From the NCBI GenBank assembly GCA_021821195.1, contig JAKACT010000001.1, positions 558,001 to 622,000 on the forward strand: a stretch of DNA of 64,000 nt. The letters are read 5' to 3'. Shown here one piece after another: positions 33,948-44,519 of this stretch. Every line of letters starts with the position of its first letter. Within the stretch, counting starts at the first letter, position 1. Below the pieces are notes generated by a model. The model made no database searches and had not been told where the DNA came from. It was given only the letters and a program-made list of their open reading frames with translations. This DNA is from Pseudomonadota bacterium. GTDB lineage: Bacteria > Pseudomonadota > Gammaproteobacteria > Xanthomonadales > Xanthomonadaceae. A program made the translations under genes and the position numbers.

Positions 33948-34670
33948 ATGTCCAATCTCGCTTACCGCCGCGTCCTGCTGAAGCTGTCCGGCGAAGCGCT
34001 GATGGGGGACGAGGACTACGGGATCGACCCCAAGGTCCTGAACCGGCTGGCGCGCGAGGTCATTGAAGCCAGCGAGGCCGGCGCCGAGATCGCGCTGGTG
34101 ATCGGCGGCGGCAACATCTTCCGCGGCGCCGGCCTGGCCGCGGGCGGGATGGACCGGGTGACCGGCGACCACATGGGCATGCTGGCCACCGTGATCAACG
34201 CGCTGGCGATGCAGGACGCGCTGGAGAAGCTCGGCGGCAAGGCGCGGGTGATGAGCGCGCTGAAGGTCAACGACGTGTGCGAGGACTACATCCGCCGCCG
34301 CGCCATCCGCCATCTGGAAAAGCGTCGGCTGGTCATCTTCGCGGCCGGCACCGGCAACCCCTTCTTCACCACCGACTCCGGCGCCGCCCTGCGCGCCATC
34401 GAGATCGGCGCGGACCTGCTGCTGAAGGCAACCAAGGTCGACGGCGTCTACGACAAGGATCCGAAGAAGTACCCCGACGCGGTCAAGCTGGACACCCTGA
34501 CCTATGACGAGGTGATCTCGCGCAACCTGCAGGTCATGGACACCGCCGCCTTCGCGCTTTGCCGCGACGCCCGCCTGCCGCTGCGCATCTTCGACATGGC
34601 CGAGCCCGGCGTGCTGCTGCGGATCCTCCGCGGCGAACCGATCGGCACCCTCGTCCGCGCCCGCGACTGA
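33948..34670 (+). CDS. pyrH: UMP kinase
   Basis: A 240-residue bacterial UMP kinase of the amino-acid-kinase fold, phosphorylating UMP to UDP with ATP in pyrimidine synthesis. Visible are [10 protein letters not shown] near the start, [10 protein letters not shown] (about 50-59), [15 protein letters not shown] (about 70-84), the [17 protein letters not shown] loop and [12 protein letters not shown] use ATG 33,948 (MSNLAYRR) rather than the upstream in-frame ATG. frr follows after 66 bp; tsf and rpsB, which often precede pyrH, are not here. Confidence 0.97.
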   Translation: MSNLAYRRVLLKLSGEALMGDEDYGIDPKVLNRLAREVIEASEAGAEIALVIGGGNIFRGAGLAAGGMDRVTGDHMGMLATVINALAMQDALEKLGGKARVMSALKVNDVCEDYIRRRAIRHLEKRRLVIFAAGTGNPFFTTDSGAALRAIEIGADLLLKATKVDGVYDKDPKKYPDAVKLDTLTYDEVISRNLQVMDTAAFALCRDARLPLRIFDMAEPGVLLRILRGEPIGTLVRARD

Positions 34671-34697
34671 GCCGCGCCCGGCGGCACCGGCCCCGCT

Positions 34698-34703
34698 TAT
34701 AAT
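34698..34703 (+). promoter_or_regulatory. -10 TATAAT before frr
   Basis: An exact TATAAT in otherwise very GC-rich DNA, 33 bp before the frr ATG. A matching -35 is not evident. It suggests that frr has its own promoter besides read-through from pyrH. Confidence 0.5.
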
Positions 34704-34736
34704 CGCGGGTTTGCAGACCCCCTCCGGAGCGCCGCC

Positions 34737-35294
34737 ATGTTGAACGAGATCAAGAAAGACGCCCAGGCCCGCATGGCCAAGAGCATCGAGGCGCTGCGCC
34801 ACGCCCTGGTCAAGGTCCGCACCGGCCGCGCCAACGCCGGCCTGGTCGACAGCATCAAGGTCAACTACTACGGCTCCGACATGCCGCTGTCGCAGGTCGC
34901 CAGCGTATCGGTCGCCGACGCCCGCTCCATCGTCATCACCCCGTGGGAGAAGCAGATGGTGGGCGCGGTGGAGAAGGCCCTGCTCGCTTCCGACCTCGGC
35001 CTGACCCCGAACACCGCCGGCACCACCATCCGCCTCAACATCCCCGCGCTGACCGAAGAACGCCGCCGCGACCTGACCAAGGTCGTGCACGGCGAAGGCG
35101 AGGACGCCAAGGTCGCCGTTCGCAACATCCGCCGCGACGCCAACCACCAGGTCAAGGAACTGCTAAAGGACAAGCAGATCACCGAGGACGAGAGCGCGCG
35201 CACCGAGGCCGAGATCCAGAAGATCACCGACGCCGCGATCAAGGACGTGGACGACGTGATCAAGGCGAAGGAAGTCGAGCTGATGTCGGTTTGA
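34737..35294 (+). CDS. frr: Ribosome recycling factor
   Basis: A 185-residue RRF, the exact usual size. It releases ribosomes from mRNA after termination together with EF-G. Hallmarks: the N-terminal [21 protein letters not shown], the central [22 protein letters not shown] and [11 protein letters not shown], and the long C-terminal helix [27 protein letters not shown] lies 8 nt before the ATG. The usual pyrH-frr-uppS order is kept. Confidence 0.98.
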   Translation: MLNEIKKDAQARMAKSIEALRHALVKVRTGRANAGLVDSIKVNYYGSDMPLSQVASVSVADARSIVITPWEKQMVGAVEKALLASDLGLTPNTAGTTIRLNIPALTEERRRDLTKVVHGEGEDAKVAVRNIRRDANHQVKELLKDKQITEDESARTEAEIQKITDAAIKDVDDVIKAKEVELMSV

Positions 35295-35352
35295 GCGACG
35301 TGGCCGGCCACCGCGATGCCCCGCCCGTGATCGGGCCGTCCCCTTGAACGGC

Positions 35353-36105
35353 ATGGCCGGCACGCCTGCATGCGTGCCCCGGCACGTTGCCATCATCATG
35401 GATGGCAACGGCCGCTGGGCGCAGCAGCGCCACCGCCCGCGCCTGGTCGGCCATCGTGCCGGCGCGCGCGCGGTCAAGCGCAGCGTGGAGTTCTGCCTGG
35501 ACCGCGGGATCGACGCGCTGACCCTGTTCGCGTTTTCCAGCGAGAACTGGAACCGCCCGGCCGAGGAAGTGGGCGGACTGATGAAGCTGTTCCTCGGCGC
35601 GCTGGAGCGCGAGGTCGGGGAACTGCACCGGCTGGGCGCGCGGCTGCGCTTCATCGGCGAACGCAGCCGCTTCGACGGCGCGATCCTCGCCCGCATGCTT
35701 GCGGCGGAAACGCTGACCGCCGGCAATACCCGCCTGCACCTGAACATCGCCGCCAGCTATGGCGGCCGCCAGGACATCGCCGCCGCCGCGCGCGCGCTGG
35801 CCGAAGAAGTGGCCGCCGGCCGCCTGCGCCCGGACCAGGTCGACGAGGACGCGCTGGGTGCCCGCGTGGCGCTGGCCGACCTACCCCCGCCCGACCTGTT
35901 CATCCGCACCGGCGGCGAGCTGCGGATCAGCAATTTCCTGCTCTGGCAGCTGGCCTACACCGAACTCTGGTTCACCGACGCGCTGTGGCCCGACGTCGAC
36001 GCCACGCTGCTGCAGGCGGCGCTGGACGACTATGCCCGGCGCGAACGCCGCTTCGGCCTGACCAGCGCCCAACTCGGGCAAACCGCACCCGGAGGAACGA
36101 CGTGA
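35353..36105 (+). CDS. uppS: Isoprenyl transferase (undecaprenyl diphosphate synthase)
   Basis: A 250-residue cis-prenyltransferase that elongates farnesyl diphosphate with isopentenyl units to the C55 lipid carrier. The catalytic IMDGNGRWA stands near the N-terminus, followed by HRAGARAVKRSVEFC, FAFSSENWNRP, NIAASYGGRQDI and DLFIRTGGELRISNFLLWQLAYTELWF. I choose ATG 35,353; a TTG at 35,344 would add three residues. Its stop overlaps the cdsA start (GTGA), so the two are coupled. Confidence 0.96.
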   Translation: MAGTPACVPRHVAIIMDGNGRWAQQRHRPRLVGHRAGARAVKRSVEFCLDRGIDALTLFAFSSENWNRPAEEVGGLMKLFLGALEREVGELHRLGARLRFIGERSRFDGAILARMLAAETLTAGNTRLHLNIAASYGGRQDIAAAARALAEEVAAGRLRPDQVDEDALGARVALADLPPPDLFIRTGGELRISNFLLWQLAYTELWFTDALWPDVDATLLQAALDDYARRERRFGLTSAQLGQTAPGGTT

Positions 36106-36953
36106 CCAAGACCCGCATCCTGGCCGCCTTGGTCATGGCCCCGGCCGTCATCGCAGCCGTCCTGCTACTGCCCACCGGCTGGCTGATGTTGCTCAGCGCG
36201 CTGGTGTTCCTGGCCGCGCTGTGGGAATGGCTGAAGCTGGCCGACATCGAGGATGCGCTGGCGCGCAGCACCCTACTGGCCTGCAACCTCGCGCTGATGG
36301 TGGCGCTGGTATGGGGCTCGAAATCATCCCACGCGGCATCCCTGCCGCTGTTCCAACTGGTCATCGTGCTCGGCGTGGTGTGGTGGTGGCTGGCGCTGCT
36401 GTGGCTGCGCCATTACGACTTCGCCTCCCGCCACGACGGCAACGCGCGGGTGTTCAAGCTCGCCGCCGGCACCGCCGCGGTGGTGCCGGCCTGGTGCGCG
36501 CTGGCGGTGATCCATGCCAGCCAACCCAACGGCCACCGCTGGCTGCTGCTGGCGCTGCTGCTGGTCTGGGCAGCCGACAGCGGCGCCTACTTCACCGGCC
36601 GCAAGTTCGGCGGGCAATGGTTCGGCGGGCGCAAGCTGGCGCCGCGGATCAGCCCCAACAAGACGTTGGAAGGCGTGGCCGGCGGCGTTGGCCTGGCCAT
36701 GCTGGTGGCGATCATCGGCGCGCTGCTGATTGGCGCCAAGGCCAGCCAGCTGCCGGCGGTGGCGCTGGTGGCGGCGATCACGGTGCTGTTCTCGGTAGCC
36801 GGTGATTTATTCGAAAGCCTGCTCAAGCGCCACGTCGGCGCGAAGGATTCCGGCAGCCTGATCCCCGGCCACGGCGGCGTATTGGACCGAGTGGACAGCG
36901 TGCTGGCGGCGCTGCCGGTGTTCGCGCTGGGCAAGGTCTGGCTGGGGTTCTGA
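36102..36953 (+). CDS. cdsA: Phosphatidate cytidylyltransferase
   Basis: A 283-residue integral membrane enzyme that makes CDP-diacylglycerol from phosphatidate and CTP, the branch point of phospholipid synthesis. About eight hydrophobic segments are visible, and the family signature [21 protein letters not shown] followed by VLDRVD is complete near the C-terminus. It starts with GTG (36,102) after GGAGGAACGAC. Other marks are [12 protein letters not shown] and [14 protein letters not shown]. dxr begins 2 bp after its stop. Confidence 0.96.
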   Translation: MTKTRILAALVMAPAVIAAVLLLPTGWLMLLSALVFLAALWEWLKLADIEDALARSTLLACNLALMVALVWGSKSSHAASLPLFQLVIVLGVVWWWLALLWLRHYDFASRHDGNARVFKLAAGTAAVVPAWCALAVIHASQPNGHRWLLLALLLVWAADSGAYFTGRKFGGQWFGGRKLAPRISPNKTLEGVAGGVGLAMLVAIIGALLIGAKASQLPAVALVAAITVLFSVAGDLFESLLKRHVGAKDSGSLIPGHGGVLDRVDSVLAALPVFALGKVWLGF

Positions 36954-36955
36954 GC

Positions 36956-38134
36956 ATGCAGCGGGTAGCGGTCCTCGGCGCCACCGGTTCGATCGGCACG
37001 TCCGCGCTGGACGTGATCGCGCGCCATCCGGACGCGATGCGCGCCAGCGTGGTGGCGGCCGGCAGCAAGGTCGACGCGCTGCTGGCGCTGTGCCTGGCGC
37101 ATCGCCCGGAGCACGCGGTGGTCGCCGACCCGGCCGGCTACGCCACGCTGCGCGACGGCCTGCGTGGGGCCGGGCTGGCCACGCAGGCGCATGCCGGCAG
37201 CGATGCGCTGGAGGCGCTGGTGGCCGGCGATGCCTGCGACACCGTGGTGGCGGCGATCGTCGGTGCCGCCGGCCTGCCCTCCACGCTGGCAGCCGCCCGC
37301 GCCGGCAAGCGCCTGCTGCTGGCCAACAAGGAATCGCTGGTGCTGGCCGGCGAGCTGCTGATGCGCGAAGCCCGCGCGCACGGGGCCACCATCGTCCCGA
37401 TCGACAGCGAACACAACGCCATCTTCCAGTGCCTGGCCGACGGCAACGCGCCGGCGCGGATCACCCTGACCGCTTCCGGCGGCCCGTTCCGCGGCTGGAC
37501 CCGCGACGCGCTGGCGTCGGTGACCCCTGCACAAGCGGTAGCGCACCCGAAGTGGTCGATGGGGCCGAAGATCTCGGTCGATTCCGCCAGCCTGATGAAC
37601 AAGGGGCTGGAAGTGATCGAGGCCCACCACCTGTTCGGCGTGCCCGGCGACGCCATCCGGGTGTTGGTGCACCCGCAGTCGCTGGTGCATTCGCTGGTCG
37701 ATTTCGCCGACGGCAGCACCCTCGCCCAGCTCGGCTTGCCGGACATGCGCACCGCGTTGGCGGTGGGCTTGGGCTGGCCGCGGCGGATCGCCTCCGGGGT
37801 CGGTCCGCTGGACCTGCTGGCGCAGGGCGGCAAGCTGGAGTTCGAAGCGCCGGACCTGGGCGCATTCCCCTGCCTGGGCTTGGCATTCGGCGCGTTGGCC
37901 GCGGGCGGTACCGCGCCGGCGGTGCTCAACGCCGCCAATGAAGAAGCGGTTTCAGCGTTCCTTCAGGGCCGGATCGGTTTTCTGGGCATTCCCGATACCG
38001 TTGCCGCCGCCCTCGACGCCATGCCGCCACAGCCTGCCGATTCGATTGATGCGCTGCTGGCCGCCGATGCCAGCGCGCGGGTCGCTGCGCGGGCACGCAT
38101 CGCCGCCTTGCCGGCGCACGGGGGCCGCGCATGA
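36956..38134 (+). CDS. dxr: 1-deoxy-D-xylulose 5-phosphate reductoisomerase
   Basis: A 392-residue NADPH-dependent enzyme of the non-mevalonate isoprenoid pathway. The N-terminal [13 protein letters not shown] is the dinucleotide-binding loop; [39 protein letters not shown] and [28 protein letters not shown] form the metal and substrate site. Intact length. It supplies precursors that uppS, its near neighbour, uses. The stop overlaps rseP (ATGA). Confidence 0.97.
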   Translation: MQRVAVLGATGSIGTSALDVIARHPDAMRASVVAAGSKVDALLALCLAHRPEHAVVADPAGYATLRDGLRGAGLATQAHAGSDALEALVAGDACDTVVAAIVGAAGLPSTLAAARAGKRLLLANKESLVLAGELLMREARAHGATIVPIDSEHNAIFQCLADGNAPARITLTASGGPFRGWTRDALASVTPAQAVAHPKWSMGPKISVDSASLMNKGLEVIEAHHLFGVPGDAIRVLVHPQSLVHSLVDFADGSTLAQLGLPDMRTALAVGLGWPRRIASGVGPLDLLAQGGKLEFEAPDLGAFPCLGLAFGALAAGGTAPAVLNAANEEAVSAFLQGRIGFLGIPDTVAAALDAMPPQPADSIDALLAADASARVAARARIAALPAHGGRA

Positions 38135-39489
38135 GCGATTTCTTCGGCTCGGTGTGGTGGCTGCTGGTCGCGCTGGGGGTGCTGGTCACCTTCCACGAAT
38201 TCGGCCATTTCTGGGTCGCCCGCCGCTGCGGGGTGAAGGTGCTGCGCTTCTCGGTGGGCTTCGGCAAACCGCTGTGGTCGAAGGTCGGCAAGGACGGCAC
38301 CGAATACGTGGTCGCCTCGATCCCGCTGGGCGGCTACGTGAAGATGCTGGACGAGCGCGAGGGCGACGTGGCCGCGCACGAGCTGGATCGGGCGTTCAAC
38401 CGCGCCTCGGTATGGCGGCGCATCGCCATCGTCGCCGCCGGGCCCTTGGCCAACCTGCTGCTGGCGTTCGGCCTGCTTTGGGCGATGCTGGTGATCGGCC
38501 GCCCCGATTACGCGCCGGTGGTCGGCAGCGCCAGCGGCATCGCCGCGCAGGCGGGGTTGCAGCCGGGCGACCGCATCCTGGCGGTGGGCGAGCGCGACAC
38601 CCCCACCTGGAGCGAGCTGGGCATGGCGCTGTCGGTGGCCGCGCTGGATCGCCAGCCGGTGCCGCTGCGGATCCAGCGCGAGGACGGCGGCACCGCCACC
38701 CGCTCGCTGCCGCTGCAGAAGCTGCCGGCGCAGGCCGACGAACTGCGCGCGATCGGCGAGATCGGGCTGGTGCCGCGCCATCTGCTGCTGCCGGCGCTGG
38801 TCGGCAGCGTGCGCGAGGGCACGCCGGCCTGGGGCGTGCTGGCCGAAGGCGACCGCATCACCGCCATCGACGCCCATCCGGTGGCCAGTTTCGAGGACAT
38901 CGCCCCGCTGGTCGCGCGGCTGGGCGCGCGCGGCGTGCCCGGCATGGTCGAAGTGGAGCGCGACGGCGAGCGGCTGGCGCTGGAGCTGACCCCACAACGC
39001 ATGACCGGCGACGACGGCCAACCGCGCTGGATCCTCGGCGTCGGCAACGCCTCCCTCGGCCCGGCGCCGCACGACGCCACCCTGCGCTACGGGCCGCTGG
39101 CGGCGATCCCCGCCGCCGCGCGCGAGACCGGCTTCCAGGCCCGCCAGCTGGTGGACATGATCGGCCGCGCCCTCAGCGGCCGGGTGTCGGTGCAGAACAC
39201 CGTTTCCGGCCCGCTGACCATCGCCCGCGCCGCCAACGACTTCGCCGCCCGCGGCCCGGCCTGGTTCCTGAACTTCCTGGCCCTGCTGTCGGTCAGCCTG
39301 GCGCTGATCAACCTGCTTCCGATCCCCGTCTTGGACGGGGGTCACCTGCTGTATTACCTTATCGAGCTTGTCATCCGCCGCCCCGTGGGCGAGCGGGTCA
39401 TGGCTGTCGGTAATTACATCGGCCTTGCGATGATTGCAGGGCTGATGGGATTGGCCTTCTACAACGACATCCTGCACCTGGTGTCGTGA
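38131..39489 (+). CDS. rseP: RIP metalloprotease RseP
   Basis: A 452-residue inner-membrane site-2 protease that cuts the anti-sigma factor RseA to release sigma-E. The zinc motif HEFGH is at 22-26 in the first membrane helix; PDZ regions follow (with [15 protein letters not shown] and [16 protein letters not shown]), and [19 protein letters not shown] gives the third metal ligand and C-terminal helices. It lies directly before bamA, fitting the link between sigma-E and outer-membrane assembly. Confidence 0.97.
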   Translation: MSDFFGSVWWLLVALGVLVTFHEFGHFWVARRCGVKVLRFSVGFGKPLWSKVGKDGTEYVVASIPLGGYVKMLDEREGDVAAHELDRAFNRASVWRRIAIVAAGPLANLLLAFGLLWAMLVIGRPDYAPVVGSASGIAAQAGLQPGDRILAVGERDTPTWSELGMALSVAALDRQPVPLRIQREDGGTATRSLPLQKLPAQADELRAIGEIGLVPRHLLLPALVGSVREGTPAWGVLAEGDRITAIDAHPVASFEDIAPLVARLGARGVPGMVEVERDGERLALELTPQRMTGDDGQPRWILGVGNASLGPAPHDATLRYGPLAAIPAAARETGFQARQLVDMIGRALSGRVSVQNTVSGPLTIARAANDFAARGPAWFLNFLALLSVSLALINLLPIPVLDGGHLLYYLIELVIRRPVGERVMAVGNYIGLAMIAGLMGLAFYNDILHLVS

Positions 39490-39587
39490 CCCCACCACGG
39501 TTGGCGCTGCCCGCGCCACCGCACTCCCCGCAACAGGGCGCTGCGATACTGCGGCGCCGGACCAGGCAGCTCAACAGGATGTTCCGA

Positions 39588-42053
39588 ATGACCCGACCCA
39601 TGCACCGCCGCCTGCTTACCCTTGCCCTTGCCTCGGCACTTTCGCTGCCGGCGCTGGCGCAGACGGCGCTCGCGCCCTTCACGGTCAGCGACATCCGCAT
39701 CGACGGCCTGCAGCGCATCGGCGCCGGCACCGTGTTCACCTACCTGCCGGTGGAGCGCGGCGACACCCTCGACCAAGGCAAGGCCGCGGAGGCGCTGCGC
39801 GCCCTCTACAAGACCGGCTTCTTCGAGGATGTGCGGCTGGACCGCCAAGGCGGCATCCTGGTCATCAGCGTGGTCGAGCGACCGGCGATCAACAAGCTGA
39901 CCCTGTCCGGCAACAAGGACCTCAAGACCGAGGACTTGACCAAGGGCCTGAAGGACATCGGCTTGGCCGAGGGCGAAACCTACAACCCGCTCAACCTGGA
40001 TCGCGTGACCCAGGAACTAACCCGCCAGTACAACAACCGCGGCAAGTACGGCGTGCAGATCAGCCCCTCGGTGGAGCGGCTGGATCGCAACCGCATCAAC
40101 CTGACCATCAACGTCAAGGAAGGCAAGGCGGCCAAGATCCGCCACATCAACCTCATCGGCAACGAGACCTTCGAGGAAGAGGACATCACCAAGGCCTGGG
40201 AGTCGCACCCCAGCAACTGGCTGAGCTGGTACAAGCGCGACGACCAGTATTCGCGCGAGAAGCTCTCCGGCGACATCGAGAAGCTGAACTCCTGGTACCT
40301 GGATCGCGGCTACGTGGATTTCAGCTTGGATTCCACCCAGGTGGCGATCAGCGGCGACCGCAAGGACATGTTCATCACCGCCGGCCTGACCGAGGGCGAG
40401 CCCTACAACTTCGCCGAGATCTCGGTGTCCGGCGACACGGTGCTGCCGAAGTCCGAGGTCGAGACCATCGTCAGCTTCATCAAGCCGGGCGGCACCTTCT
40501 CGCGCGGGATGCTGGAGATGGCCACCAACGCGATCACCGCGCGCCTGTCCAACATCGGCTACGCCTTCGCCCGGGTCAACCCGGTACCGAACATCGACCG
40601 CGACAAGCGCACCGTGGCGGTCGATTTCCAAGTGCAGCCCGGCCCGCGCGTGAACGTGCGCCGGATCGTGTTCAAGGGCAATACCCGCACCGCCGACCCG
40701 GTGCTGCGCCGCGAGATGCGCCAGTTCGAGGGCAGCTGGTACTCGCAGGCGGCGATCGACCGCGGCAAGGTGCGCCTGGACCGGCTGGGCTACTTCGAGG
40801 AGGTCAGCGTCGACAGCGAGCCGGTGGCCGGCGCCGACGACCAGGTCGACGTGGTCTACACGGTCAAGGAAACCACGTCCGGCAGCATCTCGGCGGGCGT
40901 CGGCTATTCGCAGCTGTCCGGCCTGAACCTGTCGCTGCAGCTATCGGAGAACAACTTCCTCGGCACCGGCAACCGCGTCTCCACCGCGATCACCCGCAGC
41001 GACTACCAGAAGCGCTACGACTTCTCGTACGTGAACCCGTATTTCACCGACGACGGCATGTCGCTGGGCTACAACCTGTGGTGGCGCGAGTTCGACTACT
41101 CCAGCTTCAACGTCGCCTCCTATTCCACCAACAGCGGGTCCTTCCAGGTGTTCATGGGGCTGCCTCTGAGCGAAGCCGATTCGATCTCGCTGATGGTCGG
41201 CATCGACAGTAACGAAATCCTGGCGTTCGAAGGCTCGACCCCGCAGCCGCTGGTCGACTACGTCAACGCGGTTGGCCAGCGCACCTTCCACAGTTGGCGC
41301 GCACAGGTGGGTTGGGGCCGCGATACCCGCAACAACTATTTCACCCCGGTGGTCGGTGGCACCCAGAACCTGTCCGCCGAAATCGCCTTGCCGGGCTCCA
41401 CGGTGGAATATTTCAAGCTGCAGTACGACGTCTCCAAGTACTGGCCGCTGCATCCCGCCCTGGTGGTCAAGACCGCGCTGAACCTCGGCTACGGCGATTC
41501 CTACGGCAAGGAGTACAACCGCAACATCTGCTTCACCGCCCCCACGCTGGTGGACACCAACAACGATGGGACCGGCGACACATGGGTACCCGGCCCGGTT
41601 GGCACGGATCCCTGCCTTCCCACCTCGCCGGACTACGTCAAGTCGGTCCAGGCCAGCGGCCTGCCGTTCTTCGAGAACTTCTACGCCGGCGGCATCGCCT
41701 CCAGCGGCCGCGTCCGCGGCTTCATGGACAACACGCTGGGCCCCGTGCATACCTCCAGCTACGGCTATCGCCAGCCGCTGGGCGGTTCGGTGCTGCTGGC
41801 CGGCTCGGTGGAAGCGATCTTCCCGAAGCTGTTCGACAGCCCGTCGGCGCGCGTATCCGCGTTCCTGGACGTCGGCAACGTCTACAACGGCTGGGACAAC
41901 TTCGATGCCGGCGAACTGCGCGCTTCCGCCGGCGTGGCGCTGCTGTGGCGCTCGCCGATGGGGCCGCTGTCGATCAGCTACGCGATGCCGCTGCGCAAGA
42001 AGGACGGCGACCAGATCGAGCGGTTGCAGTTCAATTTCGGCGGCCAGCTTTGA
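39588..42053 (+). CDS. bamA: Outer membrane protein assembly factor BamA
   Basis: An 821-residue beta-barrel assembly protein of the outer membrane. The signal peptide (MTRPMHRRLLTLALASALSL, cleavage after ALA-Q) is followed by five POTRA domains (start FTVSDIRIDGLQRIGAG; repeated GN-x-xFxxEDI and GNTRTADPVLRREMRQ) and a C-terminal barrel (SAGVGYSQLSGLNLSLQ, RGFMDNTLGP with the conserved RGF loop, ending in FNFGGQL). The start was chosen at 39,588; in-frame ATGs at 39,579 and 39,600 are possible. A calcium-like loop VDTNNDGTGDTW is seen in an extracellular loop. Confidence 0.97.
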   Translation: MTRPMHRRLLTLALASALSLPALAQTALAPFTVSDIRIDGLQRIGAGTVFTYLPVERGDTLDQGKAAEALRALYKTGFFEDVRLDRQGGILVISVVERPAINKLTLSGNKDLKTEDLTKGLKDIGLAEGETYNPLNLDRVTQELTRQYNNRGKYGVQISPSVERLDRNRINLTINVKEGKAAKIRHINLIGNETFEEEDITKAWESHPSNWLSWYKRDDQYSREKLSGDIEKLNSWYLDRGYVDFSLDSTQVAISGDRKDMFITAGLTEGEPYNFAEISVSGDTVLPKSEVETIVSFIKPGGTFSRGMLEMATNAITARLSNIGYAFARVNPVPNIDRDKRTVAVDFQVQPGPRVNVRRIVFKGNTRTADPVLRREMRQFEGSWYSQAAIDRGKVRLDRLGYFEEVSVDSEPVAGADDQVDVVYTVKETTSGSISAGVGYSQLSGLNLSLQLSENNFLGTGNRVSTAITRSDYQKRYDFSYVNPYFTDDGMSLGYNLWWREFDYSSFNVASYSTNSGSFQVFMGLPLSEADSISLMVGIDSNEILAFEGSTPQPLVDYVNAVGQRTFHSWRAQVGWGRDTRNNYFTPVVGGTQNLSAEIALPGSTVEYFKLQYDVSKYWPLHPALVVKTALNLGYGDSYGKEYNRNICFTAPTLVDTNNDGTGDTWVPGPVGTDPCLPTSPDYVKSVQASGLPFFENFYAGGIASSGRVRGFMDNTLGPVHTSSYGYRQPLGGSVLLAGSVEAIFPKLFDSPSARVSAFLDVGNVYNGWDNFDAGELRASAGVALLWRSPMGPLSISYAMPLRKKDGDQIERLQFNFGGQL

Positions 42054-42066
42054 CGGCAACGCCGGC

Positions 42067-43086
42067 ATGACCATGCCGACGTTCACCGCCGCCGGGCTCG
42101 CCGCGCGCTTCGGGTTGGAGCTGCGCGGCGAAGACCGCGTCGTGGCGGGCGTCGGCACCCTGGCCGACGCATCGCCGTCGCAGCTGGCCTTCCTGGCGAA
42201 TCCGCGCTACCGCGGCCAGCTGGCGCAGACCCGCGCCGGCGTGGTGGTGCTGCGCGCCGGTGACGCCGATGCCTGTACCGGCACGGCGCTGGTGGCGCGC
42301 GATCCCTACGTGGCGTTCGCGCGCATCGCCGCGCTGTTCGAACAGCGGCCGGCACCGGCGCGCGGCATCCATCCCACCGCGGTGGTGGACCCCAGCGCGC
42401 AGGTCGACCCCGCCGCCAGCATCGGCCCGCACGCCAGCATCGGCGCGCGCAGCCGGGTCGACGCCGGCGCGATCATCGGCCCCGGCTGCGTGATCGGCGA
42501 CGACTGCGTGGTCGGCGAGGACTGCGAACTGCAGGCGCGGGTGACGCTGTGGACGCGGGTGCGGCTGGGCAAGCGCGTGCGCATCCTGCCCGGCGCCGTG
42601 CTGGGCGCGGCGGGCTTCGGCATGGCGATGGAAGGCGGGCGCTGGATCAACGTGCCGCAGTTGGGCGGCGTGGTGGTCGGCGATGACTGCGAAATCGGCG
42701 CCAACACCACCATCGACCGCGGCGCGCTGGGCGACACCGTGCTGGAAGAGGACGTGCGCCTCGACAACCAGATCCAGATCGGCCACAACGTGCGCATCGG
42801 CGCACATACCGCCATGGCCGGCTGCGCCGCGGTGGCCGGCAGCGCCAGGATCGGCCGCCACTGCCTCGTCGGCGGCGGGGCCGGCATCCTCGGCCACCTC
42901 GAGATCTGCGACCGCGTGGTGGTCACCGCGATGTCGCTGGTCACCCATTCGATCCGCGAGCCCGGCGAGTATTCTTCCGGCACCCCGTTGATGGACAATC
43001 GCAGCTGGCGCAAGAGTGCCGCCCGCTTCAAGCAACTCGACCGCATCGCCCGGCGCAGTCCCGGCGAGGCGAAGGACACCGAATGA
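42067..43086 (+). CDS. lpxD: UDP-3-O-(3-hydroxyacyl)glucosamine N-acyltransferase
   Basis: A 339-residue lipid A enzyme that adds the N-linked acyl chain, third step of the pathway. An N-terminal uridine-binding domain (AFLANPRYRGQL) leads into hexapeptide-repeat beta-helix turns (IGPGCVIGDDCVVGEDC, IGANTTIDRGALGDT) and the active-site region LDNQIQIGHNVRIG (catalytic His in IGHN). ATG 42,067 lies 13 bp after the bamA stop; no skp gene lies between. The end overlaps fabZ (ATGA). Confidence 0.97.
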   Translation: MTMPTFTAAGLAARFGLELRGEDRVVAGVGTLADASPSQLAFLANPRYRGQLAQTRAGVVVLRAGDADACTGTALVARDPYVAFARIAALFEQRPAPARGIHPTAVVDPSAQVDPAASIGPHASIGARSRVDAGAIIGPGCVIGDDCVVGEDCELQARVTLWTRVRLGKRVRILPGAVLGAAGFGMAMEGGRWINVPQLGGVVVGDDCEIGANTTIDRGALGDTVLEEDVRLDNQIQIGHNVRIGAHTAMAGCAAVAGSARIGRHCLVGGGAGILGHLEICDRVVVTAMSLVTHSIREPGEYSSGTPLMDNRSWRKSAARFKQLDRIARRSPGEAKDTE

Positions 43087-43550
43087 CCGACACCACCGCA
43101 ACGCCGGCGCTGCCCGCCACCATCGCCGACATCCAGCGCCTGCTGCCGCACCGCTATCCGTTCCTGCTGGTGGACCGGGTGGTGGAGCTGGAGCCGAACA
43201 AGCGCGTGCTGGCCTACAAGAACGTCAGCATCAACGAGCCGTTCTTCCAGGGCCACTTCCCCGGCAAGCCGGTGATGCCCGGCGTGCTGGTGGTGGAGGC
43301 ACTCGCGCAGGCGGGTGGCCTGCTGACCCAGCTTTCCACCGCGGCGGGTGATCCGCAGACGGAAACCTTCTACTTGGTGAAGGTGGACAACGCCAAGTTC
43401 AGCCGGATGGTGGTGCCCGGCGACCGCCTGGAGCTCGACGTCGAGCTCAAGCGCCGCATCCGCAACATGGCCCAGTACGTGGGCGTGGCGCGGGTCGACG
43501 GCGAGCAGGTCGCCTGCGCCGAGATCCTGTGCGCGGCATCACGCGACTGA
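43083..43550 (+). CDS. fabZ: 3-hydroxyacyl-ACP dehydratase FabZ
   Basis: A 155-residue hot-dog fold dehydratase that forms trans-2-enoyl-ACP in fatty acid elongation and competes with lipid A synthesis for hydroxyacyl-ACP. [17 protein letters not shown] and the catalytic [29 protein letters not shown] are complete. It sits between lpxD and lpxA as in most proteobacteria, and overlaps lpxD by 4 bp. Confidence 0.97.
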   Translation: MTDTTATPALPATIADIQRLLPHRYPFLLVDRVVELEPNKRVLAYKNVSINEPFFQGHFPGKPVMPGVLVVEALAQAGGLLTQLSTAAGDPQTETFYLVKVDNAKFSRMVVPGDRLELDVELKRRIRNMAQYVGVARVDGEQVACAEILCAASRD

Positions 43551-43566
43551 GACAGCACCCACAGCC

Positions 43567-44361
43567 ATGAGCAGCCACGACGCCAGCGCCATCCACCCCA
43601 CCGCCGTGATCGACCCGCGCGCGCGGATCGGCGCGGGCGTGCAGATTGGTGCCTATGCGGTGATCGGCGCCGAGGTGGAGGTGGGCGACAACACCCGCAT
43701 CGGCCCGCACTGCCTGATCGAGGGCCCGACCCGGATCGGCCGCGACAACGTGTTCCACGGCCACGCCGCGATCGGCGGCGAGCCGCAGGACAAGAAGTAC
43801 CGCGGCGAGCGGGTGGCGCTGGAGATCGGCGACGGCAATGCGATCCGCGAATTCGTCACCATCAACCGCGGCACCGGCGACGGCGGCGGCCTGACCCGCA
43901 TCGGCAGCCGCAACTGGATCCTGGCCTACAGTCATATCGCCCACGACTGCCTCGTCGGCGACGATTGCGTGTTCTCCAACAATGCCACGCTGGCCGGGCA
44001 TGTCACCGTCGGCAACCACGTGATCCTGAGCGGCTTCTCCGGCGTGCACCAGTTCTGCCGGATCGGCGACCACGCGTTCATCGGCATGGGGGCGTTCGTC
44101 AACGGCGATGTGCCGCCGTATCTGATGGTGGCGCAGGAAAAGTACGCGCGGCCGCGCGGCATCAACGCGGAGGGGCTGAAGCGACGCGGCTTCGACGCCA
44201 GCCGCATCGCCGCGATCAAGCGCGCCTACCGGGCCCTGTACATGGGCGAAGCGAAGCTGGACGAAGCCAAGCTCGAGCTGGCGGAGATCGCCGCGGGCAG
44301 CGACGACGTGCGCGCCTTCCTCGATTTCATCGACGCGGGCGAGCGGCCGCTGCTGCGGTGA
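43567..44361 (+). CDS. lpxA: UDP-N-acetylglucosamine O-acyltransferase
   Basis: A 264-residue first enzyme of lipid A synthesis. The left-handed beta-helix repeats begin at once ([20 protein letters not shown]) and include the active-site part [14 protein letters not shown] and [15 protein letters not shown] (catalytic His), [12 protein letters not shown] and [11 protein letters not shown]; the C-terminal helical part follows [12 protein letters not shown]. Usual length. The gap to lpxB (256 bp) is unusual for this cluster and holds two long hairpins. Confidence 0.97.
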   Translation: MSSHDASAIHPTAVIDPRARIGAGVQIGAYAVIGAEVEVGDNTRIGPHCLIEGPTRIGRDNVFHGHAAIGGEPQDKKYRGERVALEIGDGNAIREFVTINRGTGDGGGLTRIGSRNWILAYSHIAHDCLVGDDCVFSNNATLAGHVTVGNHVILSGFSGVHQFCRIGDHAFIGMGAFVNGDVPPYLMVAQEKYARPRGINAEGLKRRGFDASRIAAIKRAYRALYMGEAKLDEAKLELAEIAAGSDDVRAFLDFIDAGERPLLR

Positions 44362-44375
44362 ATTTCGTCGGCCTT

Positions 44376-44456
44376 GTCGCGCGGGTGGCCGAGGGCTGTC
44401 CCAAGTCGCTCCCCGATACTCGCTTGGTTGGGACAGCCCTCGGCCACCCGCGCGAC
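44376..44456. repeat. Long perfect hairpin A in the lpxA-lpxB gap
   Basis: Two exactly complementary 29-nt arms (44,376-44,404 and 44,428-44,456) around a 23-nt loop (44,405-44,427), 15 bp after the lpxA stop. Its loop GTCGCTCCCCGATACTCGCTTGG matches that of hairpin B at 18 of 23 positions when B is read in reverse. It lacks a T-run, so a simple terminator is unlikely; a REP- or MITE-like element fits better. Confidence 0.9.
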
Positions 44457-44519
44457 CCGATTTCCTCGAATGTTGCAAGAACAAGCTTGGCCGCAATGCG
44501 CGACACAACCAGCGCCGTT

